DNA of 64,000 nucleotides from Erinaceus europaeus. Its lineage: Eukaryota; Chordata; Mammalia; Eulipotyphla; Erinaceidae. The first letter of the stretch is position 1; each line of letters starts with the position of its first letter. The stretch covers positions 75,527,786 to 75,591,785 of the forward strand of contig NC_080177.1 of the NCBI RefSeq assembly GCF_950295315.1. The letters run 5' to 3'. The notes under the pieces were generated by a model. It was given only the letters and a program-made list of their open reading frames with translations. It was not told the DNA's origin and did not search any database. Both the position numbers and the translations under genes were made by a program. This document shows positions 42,880 to 54,211 of this stretch, piece after piece.

Positions 42880-43380
42880 TGTCTCTGATCAAAACCTCAG
42901 CAGTAATCAGTATCGCTGAAAGGCAAATTTATGACCTTTCTCAGAGGACTGATGTGTAAATGGGTTTGTAATGATTTTTCGAATGGAATCCTTGTCTGTA
43001 GAACCTGGCGGCACCAAGGTTGTTTTGTCTGAAGTACATCAATGATGTGAAGATAAGGAATATAAATATACACTAAATCTGACATTGGTAGAGGAAATGG
43101 TAAATTTCCACACTTTTGCAATATTTTTATGGAATTTTAACTTTAAGATTTCTTGGGAAATGCTGGCTTTTTATTGTTTTCAAGCCCCCAAGGGAAAGAG
43201 CAATTATAGTTTGGTGCACTGATGTCAGTTTGGAGATGGGTGGGAAGGGGCAGGGGGCATGATGGCCCAGGCCTAAAGTAGTTCAGTGTATCTTTAAAAA
43301 TTCTCACCTAGGTGGGGGTGAGAGCATTTTGCAGAAACTTGAAAAAAATTTCACATGTATCACAAACTGCACTTACTGTA
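42880..43380. other. Unique DNA, no feature seen
   Basis: Nothing was recognised. Confidence 0.45.
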
Positions 43381-43384
43381 AATT

Positions 43385-43655
43385 GCTGGGATAGCCTGAG
43401 GGTGCTTCTTCCCGAGCTAGTGCTCTCTGGGTTGGAGAGAACTCAACTGGGGCGATCTAGGCTGCTACGTGGGAGAGGGATCAGGAGATACACTCTGGAA
43501 CTCTTGGAGCTGGAAAGCAATTTCCAAGTGTCTTTAATCAGAAGAGCAGCTGTATTTACACTCTCCAAGTAGGGTGGAAACAGGATGTGACATAGAGAGG
43601 GTGGAGCGAAAAGTGACTGGTGGAAGATCAGGGTGTGACAAGGAGAAGGGGCGGA
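43385..43655 (-). mobile_element. Possible solo LTR remnant
   Basis: On the minus strand a CpG-containing stretch has GTGTAAATA (TATA-like), then CTGATTAAAGACACTTGG (ATTAAA signal), then a U5-like part ending near CCCAGCA. Spacing and composition look LTR-like, but no target duplication was found. Confidence 0.35.
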
Positions 43656-44407
43656 GCAGGTGAGAATTCTACCACTGAACCACCAATGCCCTGGAGGGAT
43701 GGTGGTGCTTTATGTAAATGTAAAAGTGATTTATGTAAATAGACCGCAGCTTTGAGTGGGATCAAACTAATCTCATACAGACATACTGGTGTTTAAGCTG
43801 GGGGAGCTGGCATACTATCCAACAGTAAATCATGAATCCACCCAATAAAAAATAAAGCAAGCAACCAAATAAAAAGCCCAGGGCTTTGTACATCTTAGAT
43901 GACAGCTCAGAGGACTGGGCTGTCACACTGGAGAAGTGAGGCAAAGAATGCTTGGATAGCAACAGAGCACCTGTTATGGCCTCGCTTAGGATCCTCGCTT
44001 AGGAGAATCCAGGAGAATACATAGGCTGGAAATTAGTAACATGAGAAAAATTCTCAAGTGTCTACCAGTTGCAAATGTGTAAATTTATGTCAATCTATTG
44101 GCTTATTGGAAAAATCACATTTTTGCATAGAAAAACATGGACAAAATGTTATGACTTTTCTGCCAACACAATAGAAAGAAGTCTATGGGTTAAAGGGTAA
44201 ACATTCAAGCTCTGTTCTCTTTTCTGCTTGATCAATAGTTGTACTTGATGATTTATGGGGCCATGTTGACCATGAAAGGTGATATAAGAAAGAGAGAATC
44301 TATTGGATCACAAGTTATTTGCAACTTCCCAAACTAAAAGGTGTAATGTAGTCTGGGGAAAAGTCATGCAAGCAAGGTAAAGGGATAGGATATGAAAATA
44401 TGGATTC
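43656..44407. other. Unique DNA, no feature seen
   Basis: Nothing was recognised. Confidence 0.45.
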
Positions 44408-44408
44408 A

Positions 44409-45023
44409 GGGGCCAGGTGGTGGTGCATTTGGTTGAGCACACATGTTATAATGTGCAAGGACTTGGGTTCAAGCCCCAGTCCCCACTAGCTTCTCGAGTG
44501 GTGAAGCAGGGTTGAAGGTCTCTCTCTCTCTCTCTCTCTCTCTCCCTTTCTCCCTCTCTCTCCCTCTCTCCCTCTCTCTCTCTCTCCCTCTCCCCTCTCT
44601 CCCTCTCCCTCTCCCTCTCTCTTTCCCTCTCCCTCTCCCTCTCCCTCTCCCTCTTGCTCTCCCTCTCCCTCTCTCTCTCTCCCTCTCCCCTCTCTCCCTC
44701 TCCCTCTCCCTCTCCCTCTCCCTCTCCCTCTTGCTCTCCCTCTCCCTCTCTCCCTCTCTCTCTCCCTCTCTCCCTCTCTCTCTCTTTCCTCTCCCCCTCT
44801 CTCCCTCTCCCTCTCCCTCTCTCCCTCCCCCTCTCTCCCTCTCCCTCTCCCTCTCCCTCTCCCTCTCTCCATCTCTCTCTCTCCCTCTCCTTCTCTCTTT
44901 CCCTCTCCCTCTCCCTCTCCTTCTCTCTTTCCCTCTCGCTCTCCCTCTTGCTCTCCCTCTCGCTCTCCATTCCTCTCAATTTCTGGCCCTCTCTATCCAA
45001 TAAATAAAGATAATAAACAATTA
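44409..45023 (+). mobile_element. tRNA-derived SINE, type A short form, with a 450-bp CT/CCCTCT expansion
   Basis: Head GGGGCCAGGTGGTGGTGCAT and body GTGGTGAAGCAGGGTTG lead into (CT)n/(CCCTCT)n at 44521-44976, then CTCAATTTCTGGCCCTC and an AATAAATAAAGATAAT tail. The duplication AAAATRTGGATTCA at 44394-44408 and about 45024-45038 shows the array lies inside one SINE insertion. Confidence 0.93.
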
Positions 45024-45039
45024 AAATGTGGATTCATAG

Positions 45040-45641
45040 TTTCAAATGTTAAAAAGTGTAAAAACAAACCTAGAGGCTTTATTATAATTGCAGCAAATAT
45101 GATGTGAACCAGCAGCATGATGCAGCTGGACTGAAATAGCTAATTGCCATTGAGCACCATGAATAGAAACACAGCATCCAGGACAAGGACAGAAATAATG
45201 AAATTCAACTCTGTACTCTTCAGACCACACCTGTGTTATTGTTTTGGGGTCCATGCATCATATTTTAAAAAATGATCTAAACCAATGTGACTATAATTAT
45301 TAGAACTGAGTAGGAAGTGGGTAAGGATTCAAAACAATGTAACCTAAAGGACCATGGACAAAATGTGGCTGTTTGGTTTTGTGAGCGTGAATACATGGAT
45401 AGGGAGAAGAGTACAAATAATAGGTGTTCCTGGATATTTAAAGGGCTTTCATGCAGAAGGAGAATCAGACCAACTAATTGAACTTGAGGGTGAAGCCAGA
45501 GCCAAAATCAGTGCTAGAAAGTAGATTTCAACTCAGTGTTAGAAATAACATTGCGAGTTTTAAAAGCTTTTGAAAGAAAAACTAGTTGCTTTGGCAAGCA
45601 ATGAATTTCCCATGGCTCAGGTTATAAAAAAGTGTTAAACT
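45040..45641. other. Unique DNA, no feature seen
   Basis: Nothing was recognised. Confidence 0.45.
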
Positions 45642-45822
45642 GTGAGGGCAAGGTGGTGGCACACTTGGCTAAGTGCATGTATTACCATGCACAAGGACCC
45701 AGGTTCAAGACCCCCTGGTCCCTGGCCTATCTCTGCTCCTCCTCTCTGTCTTCCCCTTCCTCTCAATATCTGGCTATCTCTATCAAATAAATAAAGATTA
45801 GAAAATTAAAAAAAAAAAACAC
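45642..45822 (+). mobile_element. tRNA-derived SINE, type A short form, internally deleted
   Basis: GGGCAAGGTGGTGGCACACT, CCAGGTTCAAGACCCCC, then directly the CT-rich part and AAATAAATAAAGATTAG tail. The GTGAAGCAGG module is missing. Confidence 0.9.
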
Positions 45823-46005
45823 TGAGGTTATACAAGCAGTAAAATATGTTGAGTATCTTTCACAGGTTAAGCATGCTGCCAGGTGTTGGAGTTTCTTTGT
45901 TGCAGTCTTAAGACTCATGCTGAAGAAGCGCAATTATCACTCACTGGTGAAACAGGGAGCACAGAGCACAGAGACCTCTCTGTGAAGATGGAGATTCATA
46001 GGAAA

Positions 46006-46128
46006 GGTTTGGGGTAAGTAGCATAGTGGTTATGCAAAGAGTCTCTCATGTTGAGGCTCCAAAGTCCCAAGTTCAAAGTTCCCAGCACCACAATAAATCA
46101 GAACTGAGCAGTGCTCTGGAGTGAGTGA

Positions 46129-46163
<35 letters not shown>

Positions 46164-46178
46164 GGGGGGGGGGAGAGA
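46006..46178 (+). mobile_element. SINE, type B, ending in (GT)/(GA)/G tract
   Basis: GGGGTAAGTAGCATAGTGGT, TATGCAAAGAGTCTCTCATG, CAGAACTGAGCAGTGCTCTG, then GAGT, GT, GA and G runs at 46121-46178. Confidence 0.85.
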
Positions 46179-46455
46179 TTCACATGAAATATTTAATATT
46201 TGTTGAATTAATGGACAGCTGAAAGAACCAATGAAAACATAAAACCTGAGGAATAAAACAAGCAAACTGGGGTCCTAAAAGTTTGAGTCACTGAGCCCTG
46301 AGCTGACTCTCTTCTAAAAGGCTTGCATCATCTCCCTGTGATGAGTAGTGATTTCCAAGTACTGTGCCAGGCATGGGAGTGATAATGTGCAATTTCAGGC
46401 TGAAAGGTCATTGACTATCTGGCAACTAACATGAGCTAAACGTAAGATAAATTAT
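46179..46455. other. Unique DNA, no feature seen
   Basis: Nothing was recognised. Confidence 0.45.
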
Positions 46456-46622
46456 TTTATTTTTTTTTAGGTGGAGACAGAAGCAACAGAGAGTCAGCGA
46501 TAGAGTGAAGGAGACAGCAGCCCCAAGCTTCCTTCAGTGCTGTTGAGGGTCGGGTCGGGCTTGAACCCGAGCCACATATGTGACAAAGCAGTGCACTATC
46601 TCAGGGAGCTATTCCATCATCC
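46456..46622 (-). mobile_element. SINE, type C
   Basis: TAGGTGGAGACAGAAGCAAC, CGGGCTTGAACCCGAGCC, GCAGTGCACTATCTCAGG. Confidence 0.7.
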
Positions 46623-46741
46623 CTGATAAATTATTTTATAAATAGTTATGATTTCTAGGTAAATTATTTTTATTTGCATTTTAGAAAGTTTGATTCCTGC
46701 AAATGATCACACTACTCTTACTATCTCAGGTACTAGTTTGT

Positions 46742-46987
46742 TTATTTTTTGCTTCCAGGGCTATCACTGGGGCTTGGCTGCTCGCACTGTGAATCCACTG
46801 CTCCCATTTTTTTTCTTTTTTATAGGACAGAGGGAAGAGGGGGAGGTAGAGTGGGAGACAGAAAGATAGACACCTGAAGACTTGTTTCACCGCTTGTGAA
46901 GATTCCCCCCTGCAGGTGGGGAGCAGGGACTCGAACCCAGATCCTTTCACTGGTCCTTTAACCGGCTGTGCCACCACCTAGGCCCCA
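46742..46987 (-). mobile_element. tRNA-derived SINE, type A long-tail form
   Basis: GCTTCCAGGGCTATCACTGG, CACCGCTTGTGAAGATTCC, GGGACTCGAACCCAGATCC, GCCACCACCTAGGCCCC. Confidence 0.92.
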
Positions 46988-47159
46988 ATCTCAGATACTG
47001 TTAAAAGCAAGACAACAGACTCCAAAGGGAGCCACTTATACTTTCACTCATGAATTATTGGCCAAAGATATAAGATAGCTTAACATTTATTCAGTTTGTT
47101 TTTTAATAGACACTATTTTTTTTAGAATATACCTTTTTCTCTGGTTATGAAAACAACAC

Positions 47160-47262
47160 AAACAGAATGAAGTCATAGAGATCTGAGTTTGAATCCTGAC
47201 TCTGCCACGTATTAGCTAAGTGATCTTTGACAGGTTACCTAATAGAGGTAGTCCTTCCCACA
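47160..47262 (+). repeat. MIR (ancient mammalian SINE)
   Basis: GAGTTTGAATCCTGACTCTG, CCACGTATTAGCTAAGTGAT and GACAGGTTACCTAA follow the MIR core consensus closely. Confidence 0.85.
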
Positions 47263-47599
47263 CTGGCCTTCCCACCCCCCTTTCTGGTCAAAGATAAATG
47301 ATATGTGTGCAATTTCTTGCCATAGTGTCACGTGCATTATAAGTAATTTACATTATTTACATTATTAATTGTAAATTAGTACTGGTAAATACTGACAACA
47401 TGTGCTTATTGAAGACAACGTGCGTTAAACAGAGAAAATACAAAAGCAAATAATGAAACACTCATAATTGCATCCTGCGAGACTGCAGCACAATAATAAT
47501 TTGTGTTCTTCTAAATCATTGCATCACTCTTTAAATAGCCCGGATACTACTATATATATATGTATATATGTATCATCTTGTGCACTGCTCTTTTATTTT
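47263..47599. other. AT-rich unique DNA, no gene seen
   Basis: A short (AT)/(GTAT) tract at 47549-47573. Nothing else is recognised. Confidence 0.45.
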
Positions 47600-48000
47600 T
47601 AACCTCAGCAGGAGCTTAATTTGATTAAGAGACAAAAGCTGAAAAAGTCAGGAGTGCCTTCCCTATTACAACTTTTTGGTGCTATGTTCATAGACCCTAA
47701 ATGGGCGCTTTTTTTTTGTCTTTTAAATTACTTTTCTGCTCAAGCAGTGATGAAGCGTTGCTCCCTAGGATATCTGGAAGGCAGTAATTATTCTGTTCTC
47801 TAATTGAAAAATAAATGTCCAGTTTTACTCAATGCTTTTTCCAGGTCTGTGCTAATCAGGATGCTGGATCTTTGGTCTTTCAGATAATTAGGGATAGACA
47901 TTTTGCTCTGGTTGTTAAGTAGTCCTCCCTTTCATTTTCATTGTCTTCTCATTACAACTTAAAAAGAGAAACGGCTTCAGAGATAATGCATGCATTCAGA
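47600..48000. other. Candidate conserved non-coding element
   Basis: Repeat-free block with clustered TAAT cores (CTTAATTTGATTAAG, GGCAGTAATTATTCTG, CAGATAATTAGGG, GTGCTAATCAGG). This is homeodomain-type motif density. No coding frame with homology was seen. Inference only. Confidence 0.3.
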
Positions 48001-48085
48001 TGGCTTCCATGCCATAAGGACTTAGGGAATTACTCAAGAACCTAGAAATCTTTATCTTGAAAACCAGGTGTACTTGGAAAAAATA

Positions 48086-48095
48086 AGAGAGAGAA

Positions 48096-48132
<37 letters not shown>

Positions 48133-48152
48133 GAGAGAGAGAGAGAGAGAGC
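48086..48152. repeat. (GA)n microsatellite
   Basis: GA units interrupted once by GGGGG. Confidence 0.95.
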
Positions 48153-48631
48153 AGGATTATCTTTTTCTATACTGATTTGCAAGGAGATGATGGTAAGATG
48201 TCATATGACTACTTTCTTCCTGTCTGTCTGTGTCTCTCAGAATAACCAACACAAGATTCAACTAAACTCAGAATCAGTGAGAAGTTGATGGACAATTCTG
48301 TTTGGCTCTTGGCTTGGACAAGAACACAGTATCTTGTCAAAATTACTCTAAACTATTCTCTAGAGGCTGGAATAGGGAGTCTTGGCAGCTACTAAATTCT
48401 TAAGAGCAAAATTACTATGAACTAGCTTAGAAGGAAAAGTAATAAGCAAACATAAATAGGAAACTTTGGTTACAGATTTTCGGTGTATCTTTCCTGTGCC
48501 AAGAACTATACTTCTGGCTAGAGCAGATTTTAAAAAATTGTCATGATCAAAAACAAGATTAGCATTATAACTATCAGCATAGCCCTGTTTAGTATGTAAG
48601 AATTTTTATCAAGCTGGTGGGTGGAAGCAAC
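48153..48631. other. Unique DNA, no feature seen
   Basis: Nothing was recognised. Confidence 0.45.
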
Positions 48632-49040
48632 ATATTGTGGGTGTGAATTATGCACCCCCCCCCCAAAGACATATTACATTCATGGCCCTGGTATCTTAGG
48701 TCAGTCATCTTATTTGGAAATGGGGACAGTGCAGATGTGCCAAGTTAAGATAAGCCTATCTTGGATAGAGGTGGGCTAAATCCATTGACTGGTCTTGTAA
48801 GAAATAATGTGCAATATAAGCGAAGCAAGGCTGAACACCGTGTGAATGAAGACTGAGGAGGATGCTAGAGAGATGAAGCTGCAAGCCCCAAATGGCCAAC
48901 GATTGTCAGGAGACACCAGAAAGAAGGAATAAGGCAAAACAGGCATCTTCCTAGAGCCTTCCCAGGGAGCACAGTTTGGATATTGTCATTGGCTTGGGAT
49001 TATTCATTGCAGTAGTGCTAGAAAACTAACAGACAGCATG
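48632..49040 (+). mobile_element. MLT1-type (ERVL-MaLR) solo LTR
   Basis: GTGTGAATTATGCACCCCCC, ATCTTATTTGGAAATGGGGA, AATCCATTGACTGGTCTTGT, GATGAAGCTGCAAGCC, and the end GTGCTAGAAAACTAACAGAC follow the MLT1 order from 5' to 3'. It is an old mammalian LTR with no coding part. Confidence 0.85.
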
Positions 49041-49756
49041 GGCGTGTATGTATAGGACTGCCCCCTCAACCCTACTGAGTCCCTTTTCAGGAGGATTTTT
49101 CTATTCTCTAGAGAGTCCTTTTTTCTATTTTCAGGCTGGGCCTTATGCTTATTCTTATTTTTTTCATACATCCCTAATAATTAATAATAATTTTAATTAT
49201 TATTAAAAATAATAATAATAATAATAAAGGTGTTCTTATAGCTTGGAGGAACTCCTGTGTACACAGATTATCTTAGGTTGGATTTCCTTAAAAGAAGAGA
49301 CTGAGATAAAGAACTTTGGGCAGGTTGTTTCTTTGAAAATGATTCAAGGAAGCACTGATGAGGGAGTGGGGATTTGACATAGGGAAGCAAGGAAATATAG
49401 AGCAAATTGTTGATCAGTTTAGCAGCAACTAGAGCACAATCTCATTGGAAGACTCTGAAGGAGTGTGTTGAACATACCTCAGAATTTTTTCCTATGGACA
49501 AGGGGAGTTGAAGACAAATGCTTGTCCTTTCACAGATACTCTTTTACTCCTCTAACAATTCTGTCCTTAAATATGTCCCTAGTGTGCACAGATTGCCTTT
49601 TGAATTGCTTTGAACTTCTGTAAGCTCTAGCTCTAATCTTCATATTTTAATTCCAAAATTATGTTGGGGAGAGTGTTTTACAGACAAAAGCAAATGAAAT
49701 AATATGTGTTTTCTTCTTTTGTGAAAATACTGTACCCCTATAGTTTTTCACTTCTG
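49041..49756. other. Unique DNA with an AT palindromic tract
   Basis: TTAATAATAATTTTAATTAT and (AAT)n at 49176-49228. Nothing else is recognised. Confidence 0.45.
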
Positions 49757-49970
49757 TTTTTTTTTTTTTTTTTTGGTCATCACTGGAGTTTTCCAGTTCT
49801 TATCAGTAAAACAGATGCATATAGAGAGAGACAGAGACAGAAAGACTGGAGAAGACAAGGAGAGACCCCACAGCACTGAGATTTCCCTGAGTGAGGTGAC
49901 GGTTGGGCTAGAACTTGGGTCTCATGCAGGCACACTCCAGCTGAGCTATTTCGCTAACACTACTCTTGTC
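49757..49970 (-). mobile_element. SINE, type C
   Basis: T run, GGTCATCACTGGAGTTTTCC, GAGACCCCACAGCACTGAG, GGTTGGGCTAGAACTTGGG and CCAGCTGAGCTATTTC. Confidence 0.8.
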
Positions 49971-50371
49971 CCAGCTTAAGAGGTATTCTGGAGAAAGCCT
50001 CCCTGGATTGCTTCTTCACATACATCTCTGTATGAGAACCTTAGTCTGACCCTGTTATGGAGAGACCTGTACAGCACTTGAGAAGGCTGAGGAGAAGTCT
50101 TCAAAAGGCCACTCTAAGGCTAAATTTCCACACACCCTGAGTCAGCTTAAAGTTCCAAGTATAAGTCCTTTGAGGACTTGAATCTGGAAACAACTTTCTG
50201 GTGTGGATGTCTATTTAGCTGATCTCTTAAGAATAACAATTTCAGTCATATTCTTAGTTGCTGAGTCAGAAAAGCTGCTTTAGAAATGTAGTTTTAAGAT
50301 TTGACTTGGGAAAGAGAATTTATACAACGTTAACAGAAGTTATGAAATTATCTCTATCCAGAGAAATGATA
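49971..50371. other. Unique DNA, no feature seen
   Basis: Nothing was recognised. Confidence 0.45.
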
Positions 50372-50572
50372 ATTTTTAATTATTATCCTTACTTATTTAT
50401 TGGCTAGAGATAGCCAGAAATGAAGAGGGGAGGGGGTGATAGAGAGGAAGAGAGACAGAGAGAGACACCTGCAACACTGCTTCACTGCTTGTGAAGCTTT
50501 CCCCCTGCAGCTGGGGACTGGGAGCTTGAACCCAGGTCCTTGCACATTATAATAGGCATGTTCAACCCATTC
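50372..50572 (-). mobile_element. tRNA-derived SINE, type A short form
   Basis: TTATTTATTGGCTAGAGATA, CTGCTTCACTGCTTGTGAAG, GGGAGCTTGAACCCAGGTCC. The head is cut off. Confidence 0.92.
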
Positions 50573-50761
50573 TTGAAAAGTGATGAATTTGTAAAGGGGA
50601 CTGCATCTTTCATTTTTCTTTTTATATACACAGAAAGACCTGGCCAACAAGAGCATGCTATCACCCACTTGAAGAATCTTTTTGAGTAACACAGTTTCTG
50701 AAAAAAACACTTTCTTGACGGCATACAGGAGATAAAAAATTTGATGTCATCTTGACAGTGA

Positions 50762-50985
50762 CATATTGTCCTTCACCTCCTTACTTGCTTCCTAAGAATA
50801 ATCTTCTCCAATTCCATCCATTTTATTGCAAAGGACACAATATCATCTTTTGTTATTGCTGAATAATACTTCATTGAGTATATGTCCGATAACATTTTTA
50901 TCACAAGTCATCTGGTGGAGCATTTTTTTCCCCCCAGTTTTTGCTATTGTGAATATAGCTGCTATGAACAATATGAACAACTATA
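50762..50985 (-). mobile_element. L1 fragment, ORF2 C-terminal region
   Basis: GCAAAGGACACAATATCATC, GAATAATACTTCATTGAGTA and TTTTTGCTATTGTGAATATA match the antisense L1 at 52.7 kb almost word for word. Confidence 0.88.
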
Positions 50986-51706
50986 CCAAATGACGGTGAG
51001 ACACACGTGTCAAATGCACCTGGCTTTCACTCCGGTAGTAGCGGCACCTTTGAAACTTCCAAGTTGTGATGAGTTATTATTCACCGTCTCCTTTATAAAA
51101 TGCTCATTCTTCTTGTACCGAAATGTACAGTCCAGCAAAGGAGCTCTTAGCAAAGCAACAAGTCATCATTCATATGAGGCTGGAGAGAAAACTTGAGCCG
51201 GAAGTTATTAGCACACATGATTTGCCAGAAACACAGTGGAATCATATTAAGGACCAGAGAAAATGGTCAATTAGATAATGATATGCAAAATAAGCAGTCA
51301 GTGATGGGAAGAGGAGAAAATTGGCCTCTCTAGAGGCTAGCCTAGAGGATGCTTCTCATTCTGTCCTGTCCGTTAGGAAACAATTACTGACCATCTCTGT
51401 AAAATCTTCCTGTGGCATCTGTCCAGGATTGCTGCATGAGTGGAACTCTAGAGCTCTAGAGTTCGGAAACATACTTTTCTGGGTTTTTCTTGTAATTGTA
51501 ATTGGATCACTGTGGAGAAAAGGCTTGCATATAAAATCTGTGTATATTCAAGGAATGTGCAATTGAACTTGGGATTAGTTATATACTTTGAGATATTTTA
51601 TTTAATTTAAATAAATATTTATGTATAATACAATTCATAGATATTTACTATCTTTTAAAAATCATACAAATGTTGATTACTGTTTTTGTGAAGTCATGAC
51701 TGCTCC
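50986..51706. other. Unique DNA, no gene recognised
   Basis: A 104-aa frame overlaps the L1 fragment and has no coherent homology. Confidence 0.45.
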
Positions 51707-51822
51707 TGAATTTTTTCTTATATATATAGTGAGAGAGAGAGAGAAGCAGAGAGACAAGGACAAACACCACAGCACCAGAGAAAGCATTCTCCAATGCCAG
51801 GTGGTGCTAAGATTTGAAAAAG
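51707..51822 (-). mobile_element. SINE fragment, type C
   Basis: GTGAGAGAGAGAGAGAAGC, CACCACAGCACCAGAG and CCAGGTGGTGCTAAGATTTG. Confidence 0.65.
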
Positions 51823-51828
51823 AGTTAT

Positions 51829-52165
51829 TGTAATCAAAACTGCCTGGTACTGGAACCAAACTAGACATACATACAGTAGAATAGAATTGAAAGCCCAGAA
51901 ATCAGCCCGCTACACCTACAGACAACTGAAAAATCAAAAATGACAAGAGCATGCAAAACATTAACTGGAGAAAAGAGACTTTCTTCATTTCAATAAATGG
52001 TGTTGGGAAAATTGGGTTGAAATATGCAACTGAGTGAAACTGAACCACTAGACGCAAAGTCAGTTCTAAATGGATCAAAGACATGGACGTCAGGACAGAA
52101 ACCATCTAACACATAGAAGAGAATATTGACAGAATACATCATGATCTATGTTCTGGAAATATCTT
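51829..52165 (+). mobile_element. L1 ORF2 internal fragment
   Basis: AATCAAAACTGCCTGGTACT, GGTGTTGGGAAAATTGGGTT, CTAAATGGATCAAAGACATG. This is the ORF2 stretch well upstream of the C-terminus, sense strand, with broken frame. Confidence 0.88.
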
Positions 52166-52462
52166 TGTTTTTTTGCCTCCAGGGTTATAGCTGGGGCTTG
52201 GTAGCTGCATTACAAATCCACTGCTCCTGGAGGCCGTTTTCGCCATTTTGTTACTGTTGTTGTTATTGCTGTCATTGTTGTTGGACAGGACAGAAGAAAT
52301 CAAGAGAAGAGGGGAAGACAGAGAGGGGGAGAGAAAGATAGACACCTACAGACCTGCTTTACTGCTTGTGAAGCGACCCCCCTGTAAATGGGGGGCTGGG
52401 GGCTTAAACCAGGATCCTTACTCTGCTCCCTGTGTGCTTAACCCGGAGTGCTACTGCCTAGA
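52166..52462 (-). mobile_element. tRNA-derived SINE, type A long-tail form, inside L1-rich DNA
   Basis: GCCTCCAGGGTTATAGCTGG, CACTGCTCCTGGAGGCCG, TTATTGCTGTCATTGTTGTT, inverted body. A duplication AAATATCTTT flanks it (52156-52165, 52464-52473). Confidence 0.94.
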
Positions 52463-52519
52463 CCCCAAATATCTTTTTTTTTTTTTTTACTTTTAAAGTT
52501 TATATATAGTCCTTTTTTT

Positions 52520-53660
52520 TTTTTTTTTTTTTACCACTCCCATCAACAAAGATCTGTGTCCCACGCCCACCTTTATAATAACCACTATCGTTCTCCCATA
52601 GTTTTAGATACAGGTTGATATATATTTTTTCCCATTCATATGTTCAATTCTCTATATTCCATATGTGAATGAAACCACTTTTAGTTGTCCTTCACCTCCT
52701 TACTTGCATAAGAATAATCTCCAATTCCATCCACTTTATCGCAAAGGACACAATATCATCTTTTGTTATTGCTGAGCAATACTTCATTGAGTATACGTCC
52801 CATAACATTTTTATCAAGTTATCTGGTGAAGGCCATTTTGGTTTTTTCCAAGTTTTTGCTATTGTGAATAAAGCTGCTATGAACATGGGGGTGGATATAT
52901 CCCTTCCAATCAGTGTTCTTATATCTTTTGGTAAAAGCTTAGCAGTGGAATTGCTGGATCATAAAGTGTCTCCATTTGTATTTGTTTAAGGACTCTCCAC
53001 ACTGTTCTCCATAATGGCTGAACCAATTTGCACACCCACCAGCAGTGTAGTAGAGTTCCTCTCTCTCCACCTCCTCTCCAACACTTGTCTTCTCTTGTTT
53101 TATTGATGGAGCCCATTCTCACGGGTGTGAGGTAGAATCTCAGTGTGTGGTTTTAATGTGCATTTCTCTAATGATGAGTGAATTGGAGCATTTCAGCGTA
53201 TGTCTGTGGGCCATGTGTATCTCTTCTTCAGAGAACCGTCGATTCCTGTCTTCTGCCCACTTTTATTTTTATTGGGCTGTTCTTTTTATTTTTTTTATCT
53301 GTATGAGTTTTTTTAATAGATATTTGATATGAACCGCTTGACTGAAGTGTAGTGTGCAAATATCTTTTCCTATTTGCTGGGTTTCTTGTTTATCTTCATG
53401 GAATTTTCTTTTTATTTGATACAATCTCATTTGTTCATTTTTGTTTTTGTTTCCCTTACCCATGGACTGGTGTTTCCAAATACATCTTTAATGTTAAGGT
53501 CTTGAAATGTTTCACTGATAAATTTTTCTATGTGTTTTATAATTTCAGGTCTTTGATCTATTTTGAGTTAATTTTGGTGTATGGTATTAGGTAGTGGTCT
53601 AGTTTAATTTTCGTGCATGTGGCTGTCCAATTTACCCAACATCATTTGTTAAAGAATTCT
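52520..53660 (-). mobile_element. L1 LINE, 3' UTR plus ORF2 C-terminal part, about 1.1 kb
   Basis: A T run (the poly(A) of a minus-strand insert) at 52512-52535 leads into the 3' region. Minus-strand pieces FTIAKTWKKPKWPSPDN and KCWRGGGERGTLLHCWW are ORF2p C-terminal motifs in interrupted frames. Dead 5'-truncated copy, closely similar to 50762-50985. Confidence 0.92.
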
Positions 53661-53663
53661 TTT

Positions 53664-54130
53664 GTGAGCCTCTCCAGGATCTTGCCCTCGCTGTAGAGCA
53701 GCAATGGTAGGGACTGCCCCACTCTCTAAGGGGAGGCTGGATCAGCCTCCTCTGCCACATGAAGAAGATTGGTCCTGAAATGAGTGCAGCCTGCAATGTT
53801 TTTAGCTGTGCCCATGGACTGTGAGCTCATTCAAAGGTGAGCTTGAGAGCAGGGGTTCTGTCTTAAGAATCCTTTGTCTCCCAGGCTGGATGTATGGATC
53901 AACTTGTCAGCACCCATGTTCAACAGGGAAGCAATTACAGAAGCCAGACCTTCCACCTTCTGCATCCCACAATGGCCTTGGGTCCATACTCCCAGAGGGT
54001 TAAAGAATAAGAAAGCTACCAAGGGAGGGGATGGGATACAGAGTTCTGGTGGTGGGAATTGTGTGGAATTGTACCCCTCTTATCCTATGGTTTTGTCAGT
54101 GTTCCCTTTTTATAAATAAAATAAAAAAAT
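53664..54130 (+). mobile_element. Family X retroposon with internal deletion
   Basis: It reads sense from CTCCAGGATCTTGCCCTCGC through TGGACTGTGAGCTCATTCAA, then jumps at about 53845-53885 to GATGTATGGATCAACTTGTC, skipping some 500 bp present in other copies. It ends with TTTATAAATAAAATAAAA. Confidence 0.85.
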
Positions 54131-54195
54131 TTAAAAATTCCCACTGTAAATCAGAAATCTAGTTATATATATCAAATAGACTTGGGTTTAATCTT

Positions 54196-54211
54196 AACCA
54201 CACTGCTTTCT
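54196..54211 (+). repeat. Left target-site duplication of retrocopy
   Basis: AACCACACTGCTTTCT, identical to 55300-55315. Confidence 0.92.

Noticed and set aside
44446..45007. Glu/Arg-rich and Ser/Leu/Pro-rich frames of up to 184 aa
   Set aside because: Translation of the CT expansion inside a SINE.
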